Assembly: GCA_017441765.1 (NCBI GenBank)
Contig: JAFRVK010000040.1
Span: 1 to 36,523 of the forward strand
Length of the DNA: 36,523 nucleotides
From: Erysipelotrichaceae bacterium
GTDB taxonomy: Bacteria; Bacillota_I; Bacilli_A; Erysipelotrichales; Erysipelotrichaceae
Direction of reading: 5' to 3'
Below, one piece after another: positions 6,645-13,187 of the stretch. Within the stretch, counting starts at the first letter, position 1. Every line of letters begins with the position of its first letter. Both the position numbers and the translations under genes were made by a program. The notes under the pieces were generated by a model. It searched no databases. It saw only the letters and a program-made list of their open reading frames with translations, and had not been told where the DNA came from.

Positions 6645-8018
6645 ATGCTGAAAATAGTCGAAACATCAGTAAGAGACGGTCATCAATCGCTTTTGGCGAC
6701 CCGGATGACGACAGAGGAGATCGTTGAACTTTGCCGCTTCTATGATGAGGCAGGTTATCATGCGATCGAAATGTGGGGAGGCGCCACTTTTGATGCCTGC
6801 CTGCGTTTTTTGAATGAAGATCCGTGGGAAAGGCTGAGACTGGTAAGACAGGTCTGCAAAAAGACGAAACTGCAGATGCTGTGCAGAGGGCAGAATCTTC
6901 TGGGCTACCGTCATTATTCCGATGATATCGTCGATCTGTTCTGCAAGAAAGCGATCGAAAACGGTATCGATATCATCCGTGTTTTTGACGCTTTGAATGA
7001 TCTGCGCAATCTGAAGCAGGCGGTCGCTTCGACCAAGAAATACCATGGCGAATGCCAGATCGCCCTGTCATATACGACATCTCCGGTCCATACGATCGAT
7101 TATTATGTCGATCTTGGAAAGAAGATTGAAAAAATGGGAGCTGATTCCTTGTGTATCAAAGACATGGCGGGTGTTTTGCTTCCTAAGGACGCGGTCGAAC
7201 TTGTGACTGCCCTGAAGCATGAAGTCAGCATCCCTTTGGAGCTGCATTCCCATTGCACGGCCGGTGTGGCTTCGATGGCGTATATGGATGCGATCCAGGC
7301 AGGTGTTGATATCGTGGATACCTCGTTGTCGCCTTTATCCAACGGTACGGCACAGCCTTCGACCCAGGCTCTGGTCAACGCTCTGAAAGGCACGGAATTC
7401 GATCCCAAGATCGACCTGGAAGTCCTGCAGGAAGCAGAACAGCTCATGACCAGGATCGTGGACCGTTTCATTGGAAACGGCATTCTGAATCCAAAGCCTT
7501 TTGAAGTCAACTCCAATATCCTGACCTATCAGGTTCCCGGAGGAATGCTGTCGAACATGATACACCAGCTTCATGAACAGGATGCGATGGACCGTTATGA
7601 AGAAGTGCTCAAAGAGATTCCAGCCGTCCGTAAGGATCTTGGCTATCCTCCTCTGGTGACGCCAATGTCACAGATGGTTGGAACCCAGGCGGTTCTGAAT
7701 GTCCTGAACGGTGAACGATACAAGGTATGTACCAAAGAAGTCAAGGATTATCTGCATGGGCGCTATGGGAAAGCTCCTGCCAGGATCAATAAGGCTGTCA
7801 GAGAGAAGATCATAGGCAACGACGAAGTGATCCGCTGCCGTCCTGCCGATCTGCTGAAGCCGGAATACCCGCGTCTGAAGAAGACCTATCATGATATCGC
7901 AAGAACGGATGAGGATATTCTGTCGCTGGCTTTGTTTGAGAAGGTGGCAGTCGAGTTTCTGAAGAAGAAATATCAGAAAGAAGAAACGGAAACAGATGAA
8001 TTCGAGATGTTCATCTAG
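6645..8018 (+). CDS. oadA: Oxaloacetate decarboxylase alpha chain (carboxyltransferase)
   Basis: A 457-residue carboxyltransferase of the OadA/pyruvate carboxylase-B family. It removes the carboxyl group of oxaloacetate and loads it on biotin, giving pyruvate. The HMGL-like barrel begins TSVRDGHQSLLATR with metal-binding Asp11; the other metal ligands are His201 and His203 (HSHCTAG), with the carbamylated-lysine region near CIKDMAG. The conserved PYC_OADA domain follows. It ends without the C-terminal biotin domain found in Klebsiella OadA; the carrier is a separate gene two places downstream. GGAGA precedes the ATG. The membrane subunits in the same operon make a sodium pump far more likely than a pyruvate carboxylase. 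Confidence 0.92.
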   Translation: MLKIVETSVRDGHQSLLATRMTTEEIVELCRFYDEAGYHAIEMWGGATFDACLRFLNEDPWERLRLVRQVCKKTKLQMLCRGQNLLGYRHYSDDIVDLFCKKAIENGIDIIRVFDALNDLRNLKQAVASTKKYHGECQIALSYTTSPVHTIDYYVDLGKKIEKMGADSLCIKDMAGVLLPKDAVELVTALKHEVSIPLELHSHCTAGVASMAYMDAIQAGVDIVDTSLSPLSNGTAQPSTQALVNALKGTEFDPKIDLEVLQEAEQLMTRIVDRFIGNGILNPKPFEVNSNILTYQVPGGMLSNMIHQLHEQDAMDRYEEVLKEIPAVRKDLGYPPLVTPMSQMVGTQAVLNVLNGERYKVCTKEVKDYLHGRYGKAPARINKAVREKIIGNDEVIRCRPADLLKPEYPRLKKTYHDIARTDEDILSLALFEKVAVEFLKKKYQKEETETDEFEMFI

Positions 8019-8027
8019 GGAGGAGAA

Positions 8028-8267
8028 ATGGAAAAAGGGACAGGAATCATTGCGATCTTTGTGTATCTTATGCTGCTGATCATGATCACCAGATTCAGCA
8101 AAAGAGCAAAGATAAATAAAGACAATACAGATACGCCGGAACGATATAGAAAAGAACTCGATCCAGACGATGAAAATGCCTTGGTTGCCAGTCTGGTGGC
8201 GGCGATCGATTATCGTGAGGAGACAAAGAAGAATATCAGGATCGTAAGTGTAAGAGGGGTTGAATGA
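8028..8267 (+). CDS. oadG: Oxaloacetate decarboxylase gamma chain
   Basis: A 79-residue protein with one N-terminal membrane helix (about residues 5-22) and a charged tail, the layout of OadG/MmdD. In known pumps this subunit ties the alpha chain to the membrane beta chain and helps assembly; the residues that bind zinc in Klebsiella OadG are not obvious here. GGGAGG lies just upstream, 10 bases after oadA. Its identity rests on size, topology and operon position more than on sequence. Confidence 0.75.
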   Translation: MEKGTGIIAIFVYLMLLIMITRFSKRAKINKDNTDTPERYRKELDPDDENALVASLVAAIDYREETKKNIRIVSVRGVE

Positions 8268-8268
8268 G

Positions 8269-8607
8269 ATGAAGATTTATAAAGTCAAAGTCAATGGAAA
8301 AGTATATGAAGTCGAAGTCGAAGCTGTAGATGAAACGACGGAAGAAATCTCCAGGACGGAAACAGCGAAAGCACCGGAAACGGTCAGCGAGGGAAACAAT
8401 CAGATCCTGGCTCCGATTGCCGGGAAGGTCATTGAGATCAAGGTCAAGGTTGGGGAATCCGTCCGTAAAGGGCAGACTGTGGCAGTTATTGAAGCGATGA
8501 AACTGGAAAACGAGATCCAGTCGGCTTATGACGGCAAAGTCAGGGAAATCGCTGTCAGTAACGGTTCCGCTGTCCGCAACAAGGATGTACTGATCGTTCT
8601 GGAATGA
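8269..8607 (+). CDS. Biotin carrier protein of the decarboxylase
   Basis: A 112-residue biotinyl carrier. An N-terminal segment MKIYKVKVNGKVYEVEVE, typical of OadA/MmdC carriers, is joined by a Thr/Glu/Ala-rich linker to a lipoyl/biotinyl domain whose EAMKLEN motif carries the biotinylated lysine. It shuttles carboxyl groups from OadA to OadB. The ATG at 8269 is preferred over an upstream TTG at 8260, as AAGAGGGG is properly spaced only for the ATG. It resembles the separate carriers MmdC of Veillonella or OadD of Enterococcus. The downstream biotin ligase overlaps its stop. Confidence 0.92.
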   Translation: MKIYKVKVNGKVYEVEVEAVDETTEEISRTETAKAPETVSEGNNQILAPIAGKVIEIKVKVGESVRKGQTVAVIEAMKLENEIQSAYDGKVREIAVSNGSAVRNKDVLIVLE

Positions 8608-9329
8608 TTAAAGAGATTTATTTTAAGACGATCGATTCGACCAATGCGTATCTGAAACGGAATTATGACAGACTGGATGATTTCTGTTTTGTCAGCGCGG
8701 ATGAACAAAGCTCTGGCAGAGGACGTCAGAAACGCATCTGGTACAGCGAGAGCGGCAAGAATCTGCTGTTTTCGGTGCTGATAAAAGATAAGGATCTGAT
8801 CGATCATTTTGAAAACCTTTCGATCGTATCTGCTTATGCGATCCTGAAGGTTCTGGAAGGCTATGGAATTCGGGACCTTGGCATCAAATGGCCTAACGAT
8901 GTCTATGTCGGACAGAAAAAGATCTGCGGCATCCTGCTGGAGAGCGTGTCTTCTGCGCAGATCGATTGTCTGATCATCGGGATCGGGATCAATGTCAATC
9001 AGACCGTTTTTCCTGAAGCATATCTGACAGAACCGGTGTCGATGAAAGGACTGTTAAAAAAGGATATCAGCATTCAGAAACTGAAAAAAGAACTATTTGA
9101 GGAGCTGATCGCTTGTTTTGAACGGATCAGAAGAAAGGAAGATTTCTACCCGCGGATCAGCAGCTATGATCTGCTGAAAGGTAAGACCGTCACAGCTGAA
9201 ATCGATGGCAGGCAGGAAGAAGTCATCGTTGCAGGGATCTGTCCGGATTATTCGTTGCAAGTCGTGTGTCACAATGAGAAGATCTGCTTAAGATCCGGTG
9301 AGATCAGTTTCCATTCGAAGGAGGTATGA
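8604..9329 (+). CDS. birA: Biotin-[acetyl-CoA-carboxylase] ligase, no DNA-binding domain
   Basis: A 241-residue biotin protein ligase that adenylates biotin and attaches it to the carrier encoded just upstream. The catalytic motif SSGRGRQKRIW, the KWPNDVY motif and the GIGINVN stretch are present, followed by a small C-terminal SH3-like domain. The N-terminal winged-helix found in E. coli BirA is absent, so it should not be a repressor (group I type). The ATGA overlap with the carrier gene indicates coupled translation. Being inside this operon suggests a dedicated ligase, though it may serve acetyl-CoA carboxylase as well. Confidence 0.93.
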   Translation: MIKEIYFKTIDSTNAYLKRNYDRLDDFCFVSADEQSSGRGRQKRIWYSESGKNLLFSVLIKDKDLIDHFENLSIVSAYAILKVLEGYGIRDLGIKWPNDVYVGQKKICGILLESVSSAQIDCLIIGIGINVNQTVFPEAYLTEPVSMKGLLKKDISIQKLKKELFEELIACFERIRRKEDFYPRISSYDLLKGKTVTAEIDGRQEEVIVAGICPDYSLQVVCHNEKICLRSGEISFHSKEV

Positions 9330-9330
9330 T

Positions 9331-10461
9331 ATGAGTTTTCTCTATGAAAATCTGCTGCTTCTGACCTGGCAGCAGGTAACGATGTGGGTGATCGGAGGTA
9401 TCCTGATCTATCTGGCGATCGCCAAGGAGATGGAACCGTCTTTGCTGCTGCCGATCGGATTCGGTGCGATTCTGGTGAATATGCCGTTTTCCGGAGCAGT
9501 GAATCAGTATGTCAACGGGATCCTGCAGGAAGGGCCTTTGACATCTCTGTATACAGCGGGAATCGCCAATGAGCTGTTTCCATTGCTGCTGTTTATTGGT
9601 ATCGGAGCGATGTGCGATTTCGGACCATTGCTCACAAATCCGACTCTGATGATTTTCGGAGCAGCGGCACAATTCGGCATTTTCTTTACGTTCTGTATCG
9701 CATCCATGTTTTTCCCGATCAATGATGCCGCTTCGATCGCTACGATCGGTGCAGCGGATGGACCTACCGCCATCGTTGTCGCCCAGGTCCTTCATTCCAG
9801 CTATCTGGGGCCGATCATGGTAGCGGCTTATTCCTATATGGCTCTCGTGCCGATCATTCAGCCTCCGGTGATCCGCCTGCTTACAACAAAAAAAGAACGG
9901 ATGATCCGCATGGATTATGAACCGAAGACCGTTTCCCGGCTGACGAGGATCATTTTCCCCATCATAATTACGATCATCGCAGGTCTGATCTCTCCGGCAT
10001 CCGTATCTCTGGTCGGTTTCCTGATGTTTGGCAATCTTCTGAAAGAGTGCGGCGTGCTGAATTCTTTGTCTGATGCCGCCCAAAGCGCATTGGCGAATGT
10101 TATCACCTTGATCCTTGGTATAACGATTGCCTCACAGATGCAGGCGGAACAGTTCCTGCAGATGGATACGCTGATGATCCTTGGTCTGGGCCTGTTTGCG
10201 TTCATCTTTGATACGGCAGGCGGCGTTCTGTTCGCAAAATTCCTGAATCTGTTCCTGAAGAAGAAAGTGAATCCGATGATCGGCGCAGCCGGCATCTCGG
10301 CTTTCCCGATGTCCGGAAGGATCATTCATAAGATGGGTCTGGAAGAAGACAACCAGAATTTCCTGCTGATGCATTCCATGGGTGTCAATGTATCGGGACA
10401 GATCGCTTCGGTCATTGCCGGAGGTCTGATGATGAGTTTCTTCATGTACGGAGGTTTTTAA
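9331..10461 (+). CDS. oadB: Oxaloacetate decarboxylase beta chain (sodium pump)
   Basis: A 376-residue integral membrane protein of the OadB/MmdB/GcdB family. It decarboxylates carboxybiotin and couples this to sodium export. The conserved AADGPTAIVVAQ region with the key aspartate, and the C-terminal GAAGISAFPMSG and FLLMHSMGVNVSGQI segments, are clear. The ATG at 9331 is chosen because AAGGAGG lies 6 bases upstream; a longer frame to 9298 adds only charged residues. It follows birA by one base. The next coding unit, a 44-residue peptide, uses a ribosome site inside its final codons. Confidence 0.93.
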   Translation: MSFLYENLLLLTWQQVTMWVIGGILIYLAIAKEMEPSLLLPIGFGAILVNMPFSGAVNQYVNGILQEGPLTSLYTAGIANELFPLLLFIGIGAMCDFGPLLTNPTLMIFGAAAQFGIFFTFCIASMFFPINDAASIATIGAADGPTAIVVAQVLHSSYLGPIMVAAYSYMALVPIIQPPVIRLLTTKKERMIRMDYEPKTVSRLTRIIFPIIITIIAGLISPASVSLVGFLMFGNLLKECGVLNSLSDAAQSALANVITLILGITIASQMQAEQFLQMDTLMILGLGLFAFIFDTAGGVLFAKFLNLFLKKKVNPMIGAAGISAFPMSGRIIHKMGLEEDNQNFLLMHSMGVNVSGQIASVIAGGLMMSFFMYGGF

Positions 10462-10462
10462 G

Positions 10463-10597
10463 ATGACATTCAGTCCGGAAAACTTTATTCTTAATCTTCC
10501 TTATCTGCTGAAAGGGGAACTGGGTCTGTTCTGTGAGTTAGGAATCATCGCTTTGTCGGTGATCGTTCTGAATCGTTTGTTTAAGGGGGAAGAATAA
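10463..10597 (+). CDS. 44-residue membrane peptide at the end of the oad operon
   Basis: A short reading frame MTFSPENFIL... ending KGEE, with one membrane helix (about residues 21-38, GLFCELGIIALSVIVLNRL). GGAGG (10450-10454) sits 8 bases before its ATG, and the ATG is one base after the oadB stop, which makes real translation likely. A terminator follows at once. It may be a small accessory subunit like MmdE of Veillonella methylmalonyl-CoA decarboxylase; that role is an inference from size and position. Confidence 0.75.
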   Translation: MTFSPENFILNLPYLLKGELGLFCELGIIALSVIVLNRLFKGEE

Positions 10598-10621
10598 GCC
10601 ATATCTTATGGCTTTTCTTTT
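10596..10621 (+). terminator. Terminator of the oxaloacetate decarboxylase operon
   Basis: Stem AAGCCATA (10596-10603) with TATGGCTT (10607-10614), 3-base loop, then TTCTTTT. It overlaps the stop codon of the 44-residue gene. Confidence 0.85.
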
Positions 10622-10629
10622 AGTGAAAG

Positions 10630-11829
10630 ATGAGAGAGTGGAAATCACAAGAACTGTCGGTTTTGGAAAACCGGATCATGCGAGATCCGATGGCATCGGA
10701 CCATTTCAATTCACAGGCAGCGAAACAAGTATGCGCTTTTCATAAACAGATTCGCAACTATGCTGCAACACCATTGCTGAGTCTGTCTGCCTTAGCTGCA
10801 TCCTGGGGCGTAAAGGATATCTTTGTGAAGGATGAAGCAAAACGTTTCGGTCTGAAGGCTTTTAAAGGCCTTGGCGGCAGCTATGCGATGTTCAGGATCC
10901 TGTGTGAACGGTTCCTGCTTGATCCTGAGACTGCATCGATAGATGATATCAAGAAAAGAGTCAAAAGAATGAAACAGCCTCTTGATTTCATCACCTGTAC
11001 GGATGGAAATCATGGCAAAGGTGTTTCCTGGGCAGCGGGTCTATTTGATTGCTGGGCACATATTTTCATGCCTGCGGGTACAGTGGAAGCCAGGGCAGAA
11101 GCGATAAGGAATGCCGGTCCTGCAGAAGTCATCATTACTGAAATGAATTATGATGATACGGTAAGATATGCAAAAGCGGTCAGTGAGAAAAACAGCTGGA
11201 TCCTCATTCAGGATACTTCCTGGGAAGGATATGAAACAATCCCGACCTGGATCATGCAGGGATATCTGACCATGGTTCAGGAGATTACGGATGAACTGAA
11301 GACGATTCCAACACATCTGTTCCTGCAGGCGGGAGTCGGTTCCATGGCGGCTGCAGTTGTCGCATATATGGCTGACTATTATGGGAAGAATAAACCGGAA
11401 ACAGTCATTGTGGAACCTGAGGCAGCCGGCTGTTTCTATGCATCGATCAAGGCAGACGATGGCAAGGCTCATTCTGTCGAAAGCAATGAATCAACGATCA
11501 TGGCGGGACTGAACTGCGGAACGCCTTGTTCCGTAGCGTGGCCGATCCTGCGTGATCAGGCAGAGTATTATGTATCCTGTAAAGACCATGCCACTGAAAC
11601 AGGCATGCGAACCTATGCCTATCCTCTCGCTGATGATCCCGTTATCGTTTCCGGAGAATCTGGTGCGGCAACCCTGGGAGCGGCACAAACGATCATGGCA
11701 GACAAAGAACTTGAGGATATCAGGAAAATGATGAGATTGAATGAAGATTCCGTTCTCCTGTTCATCAATACGGAAGGTGATACCGATCCCGAGAACTATC
11801 AAAATATCATCACTGAAAAGAATTACTGA
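10630..11829 (+). CDS. dpaL: Diaminopropionate ammonia-lyase
   Basis: A 399-residue PLP enzyme that turns 2,3-diaminopropionate into pyruvate and two ammonia. It follows E. coli DpaL (YgeX) along its length: VKDEAKRFGLKAFKGLGGSYAM with PLP-binding Lys79, CTDGNHGKGVSWAAG, MNYDDTVR, DTSWEGYETIPTWIMQGY, IVEPEAAGC, SGESGAATLG and a final NTEGDTDPENY. The ribosome site is poor (only GAAAG near the ATG), and no promoter is clear, so expression may depend on read-through from the oad operon. E. coli partners such as ygeW or ygeY are not in the window. It yields pyruvate, like the adjacent decarboxylase. Confidence 0.95.
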   Translation: MREWKSQELSVLENRIMRDPMASDHFNSQAAKQVCAFHKQIRNYAATPLLSLSALAASWGVKDIFVKDEAKRFGLKAFKGLGGSYAMFRILCERFLLDPETASIDDIKKRVKRMKQPLDFITCTDGNHGKGVSWAAGLFDCWAHIFMPAGTVEARAEAIRNAGPAEVIITEMNYDDTVRYAKAVSEKNSWILIQDTSWEGYETIPTWIMQGYLTMVQEITDELKTIPTHLFLQAGVGSMAAAVVAYMADYYGKNKPETVIVEPEAAGCFYASIKADDGKAHSVESNESTIMAGLNCGTPCSVAWPILRDQAEYYVSCKDHATETGMRTYAYPLADDPVIVSGESGAATLGAAQTIMADKELEDIRKMMRLNEDSVLLFINTEGDTDPENYQNIITEKNY

Positions 11830-11837
11830 AACGAAAG

Positions 11838-11864
11838 AAAACCGCTTCCTGAAGAAGCGGTTTT
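11838..11864. terminator. Bidirectional terminator between convergent genes
   Basis: Perfect 11-bp stem AAAACCGCTTC (11838-11848) with GAAGCGGTTTT (11854-11864) and a 5-base loop. It can end both dpaL on plus and the 11888-12613 gene on minus. Confidence 0.9.
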
Positions 11865-11887
11865 AAGTACTGTATTAAGATTCCTGA

Positions 11888-12613
11888 TTAGTCGTCGGTT
11901 GCCAGACCGGTAATGTTGTCGCGGGCAGCGCAAGTCTTGCACAGACGGACTCTGTTGGCTGCGATTGCCTGTTCGACGGTACCATAGGTCAGCGTCTCAC
12001 TGCGGTTCAGGTGCTGGCAGTCATCATGTGTGTGATAGACTTTACCGAATGTCGACCAGTAAACAGTCGTTGATCCTAATGCGTCCATAGCTGCATCTTT
12101 CTGCTCGATGGAAACCGGATTCCAGTCATAAGAGAACAGACCGCCAATCAGCAGGCAGATCACAGCTGCGACTGTCGCGATCGTCTTGGTCTTCTTGTCC
12201 GCATCCTTATTGGTCAGGACCAGGATGATGAAGGGGAAGAAACAGACCGCACAGGCGATCAGACCCATGTTGTTCCATAACCAGAATTTCAGACTGTTTT
12301 CTTCAGAAATAGGATCGATATGATTCGCTTTCTTCCAGAGCTGTGCACCAATGATGACGGCGATCAGATCCAGTACCAGGAAAGCGATCAGCTGATACAG
12401 CTGAGGCATGAACTTGAGATCAAGCTTGCCTAAGAAAACAAATAAAGCGCATACTTCAAATGCCAAAGCCAGGATCCAAAGCAGGAAAGCGCCGATACGC
12501 AAAGGTTTCGGATTGCCGACCGGTTTTGCTTCTTTGACTTTGCCGGTCCTAGTGACAGCTTCTTCCACTTCCGGAGAAGCAGCTACGTATTTTTTCTCTT
12601 TTTTTGTTGCCAT
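11888..12613 (-). CDS. Four-helix membrane protein with C-terminal Cys/His cluster
   Basis: A 241-residue protein. A charged N-terminus (MATKKEKK...) leads to four membrane segments (around residues 42-64, 75-97, 113-136 and 146-165) and a soluble C-terminal domain with the pattern YHTHDDCQHL ... RLCKTCA. That H-x3-C ... C-x2-C arrangement looks like the small zinc-binding tail seen on some nucleases and surface proteins (a Yx-H-x-x-x-C ... PCK-x-C type motif). AAGGAG lies 7 bases before the ATG at 12613; an upstream TTG would put the ribosome site inside the gene. Function unknown. Confidence 0.75.
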   Translation of the reverse strand: MATKKEKKYVAASPEVEEAVTRTGKVKEAKPVGNPKPLRIGAFLLWILALAFEVCALFVFLGKLDLKFMPQLYQLIAFLVLDLIAVIIGAQLWKKANHIDPISEENSLKFWLWNNMGLIACAVCFFPFIILVLTNKDADKKTKTIATVAAVICLLIGGLFSYDWNPVSIEQKDAAMDALGSTTVYWSTFGKVYHTHDDCQHLNRSETLTYGTVEQAIAANRVRLCKTCAARDNITGLATDD

Positions 12614-12644
12614 AATGTACTCCTTAATCAATATTTATATCTAT

Positions 12645-12674
12645 TATATGACTTTTTTCTGCTTGCAAGCAAAA
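12645..12674 (-). promoter_or_regulatory. Promoter for the 12613 gene
   Basis: On the minus strand TTGCTT and TATAAT are 18 bases apart, about 30-60 bases before the start. A 10-base palindrome GCTTGCAAGC (12661-12670) overlaps the -35 and spacer. Confidence 0.55.
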
Positions 12675-12688
12675 ACATGTTTCTCCTA

Positions 12689-12717
12689 TTGACTCTGTTC
12701 CTTCATCTTTCTATCAT
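12689..12717 (+). promoter_or_regulatory. Promoter for the 12737 gene
   Basis: TTGACT (12689-12694), a 17-base spacer and TATCAT (12712-12717). The predicted start of transcription near 12724 leaves a leader just long enough to hold TAGGAGA. Confidence 0.65.
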
Positions 12718-12736
12718 TACAAGTAGGAGATCGTAT

Positions 12737-13078
12737 ATGAGTCTGATAGGTAAACCGATCATATCGCGTGCCAGCAAGATGTCTGGCCATATCACCGGAA
12801 TCGAAAGTGATGATCTGAAGATCACTTTTACAAAGATGCAGGAGATTTCTGTGCCTTTAAAGAAAGCGGAAGATCTGCTGATTCTGGATGAAGAAACATT
12901 GAATGAATTAAGAGCCCTGATCAAGACGAATCAGAAGAATCCGACAGAGAAGACTTCAAAAGTTCCTACCTACATCGATGATTACCAGGAAGAAGAATAC
13001 GAAGAAGATCCGGATGATGAAAATGAACCGGAAGAACTGGGAATGGTCTTTCGAGAGGAAACGGAAGAAGAGGAATAA
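12737..13078 (+). CDS. Small acidic-tailed protein of unknown function
   Basis: A 113-residue soluble protein. The first 50 residues (MSLIGKPIISRASKMSGHITGIESDDL...) look like a small beta-rich domain, with alternating hydrophobic and polar residues and a glycine turn. The last 40 residues are strongly acidic (runs such as QEEEYEEDPDDENEPEE). The ATG at 12737 is used because TAGGAGA is 6 bases upstream; the longer frame to 12677 would cross the promoter. No family recognised. A terminator follows, so it is a single-gene unit. Confidence 0.7.
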   Translation: MSLIGKPIISRASKMSGHITGIESDDLKITFTKMQEISVPLKKAEDLLILDEETLNELRALIKTNQKNPTEKTSKVPTYIDDYQEEEYEEDPDDENEPEELGMVFREETEEEE

Positions 13079-13110
13079 ACAGAATACGATAAAAAGCAAT
13101 GATAGGACCG

Positions 13111-13134
13111 AATCATCCGTATGGATGATTTTTT
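13111..13134 (+). terminator. Terminator after the 12737 gene
   Basis: Stem AATCATCC (13111-13118) with GGATGATT (13123-13130), 4-base loop and T-run. The last T bases overlap the next -35 box. Confidence 0.8.
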
Positions 13135-13161
13135 GATTTAAAAACGATTCTGCGATACCAT
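13133..13161 (+). promoter_or_regulatory. Promoter for the 13188 flavoenzyme gene
   Basis: TTGATT (13133-13138), 17-base spacer, TACCAT (13156-13161), followed by AAGGAG at 13171-13176. Confidence 0.6.
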
Positions 13162-13187
13162 GAAAGCAGATAAGGAGTACAAATAAT

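Noticed and set aside
6645-8018. Pyruvate carboxylase subunit B reading of the oadA gene
   Set aside because: No biotin carboxylase (ATP-grasp) gene is present, and the membrane gamma and beta chains in the same operon point to the sodium-pump decarboxylase.
9304-10083. 259-residue minus-strand open frame inside oadB
   Set aside because: Rich in His, Arg and Gln, with no motifs; a shadow of the oadB frame.
13136-13155. cre-like sequence AAAAACGATTC before the flavoenzyme gene
   Set aside because: Only one half fits the consensus; the downstream half does not match.
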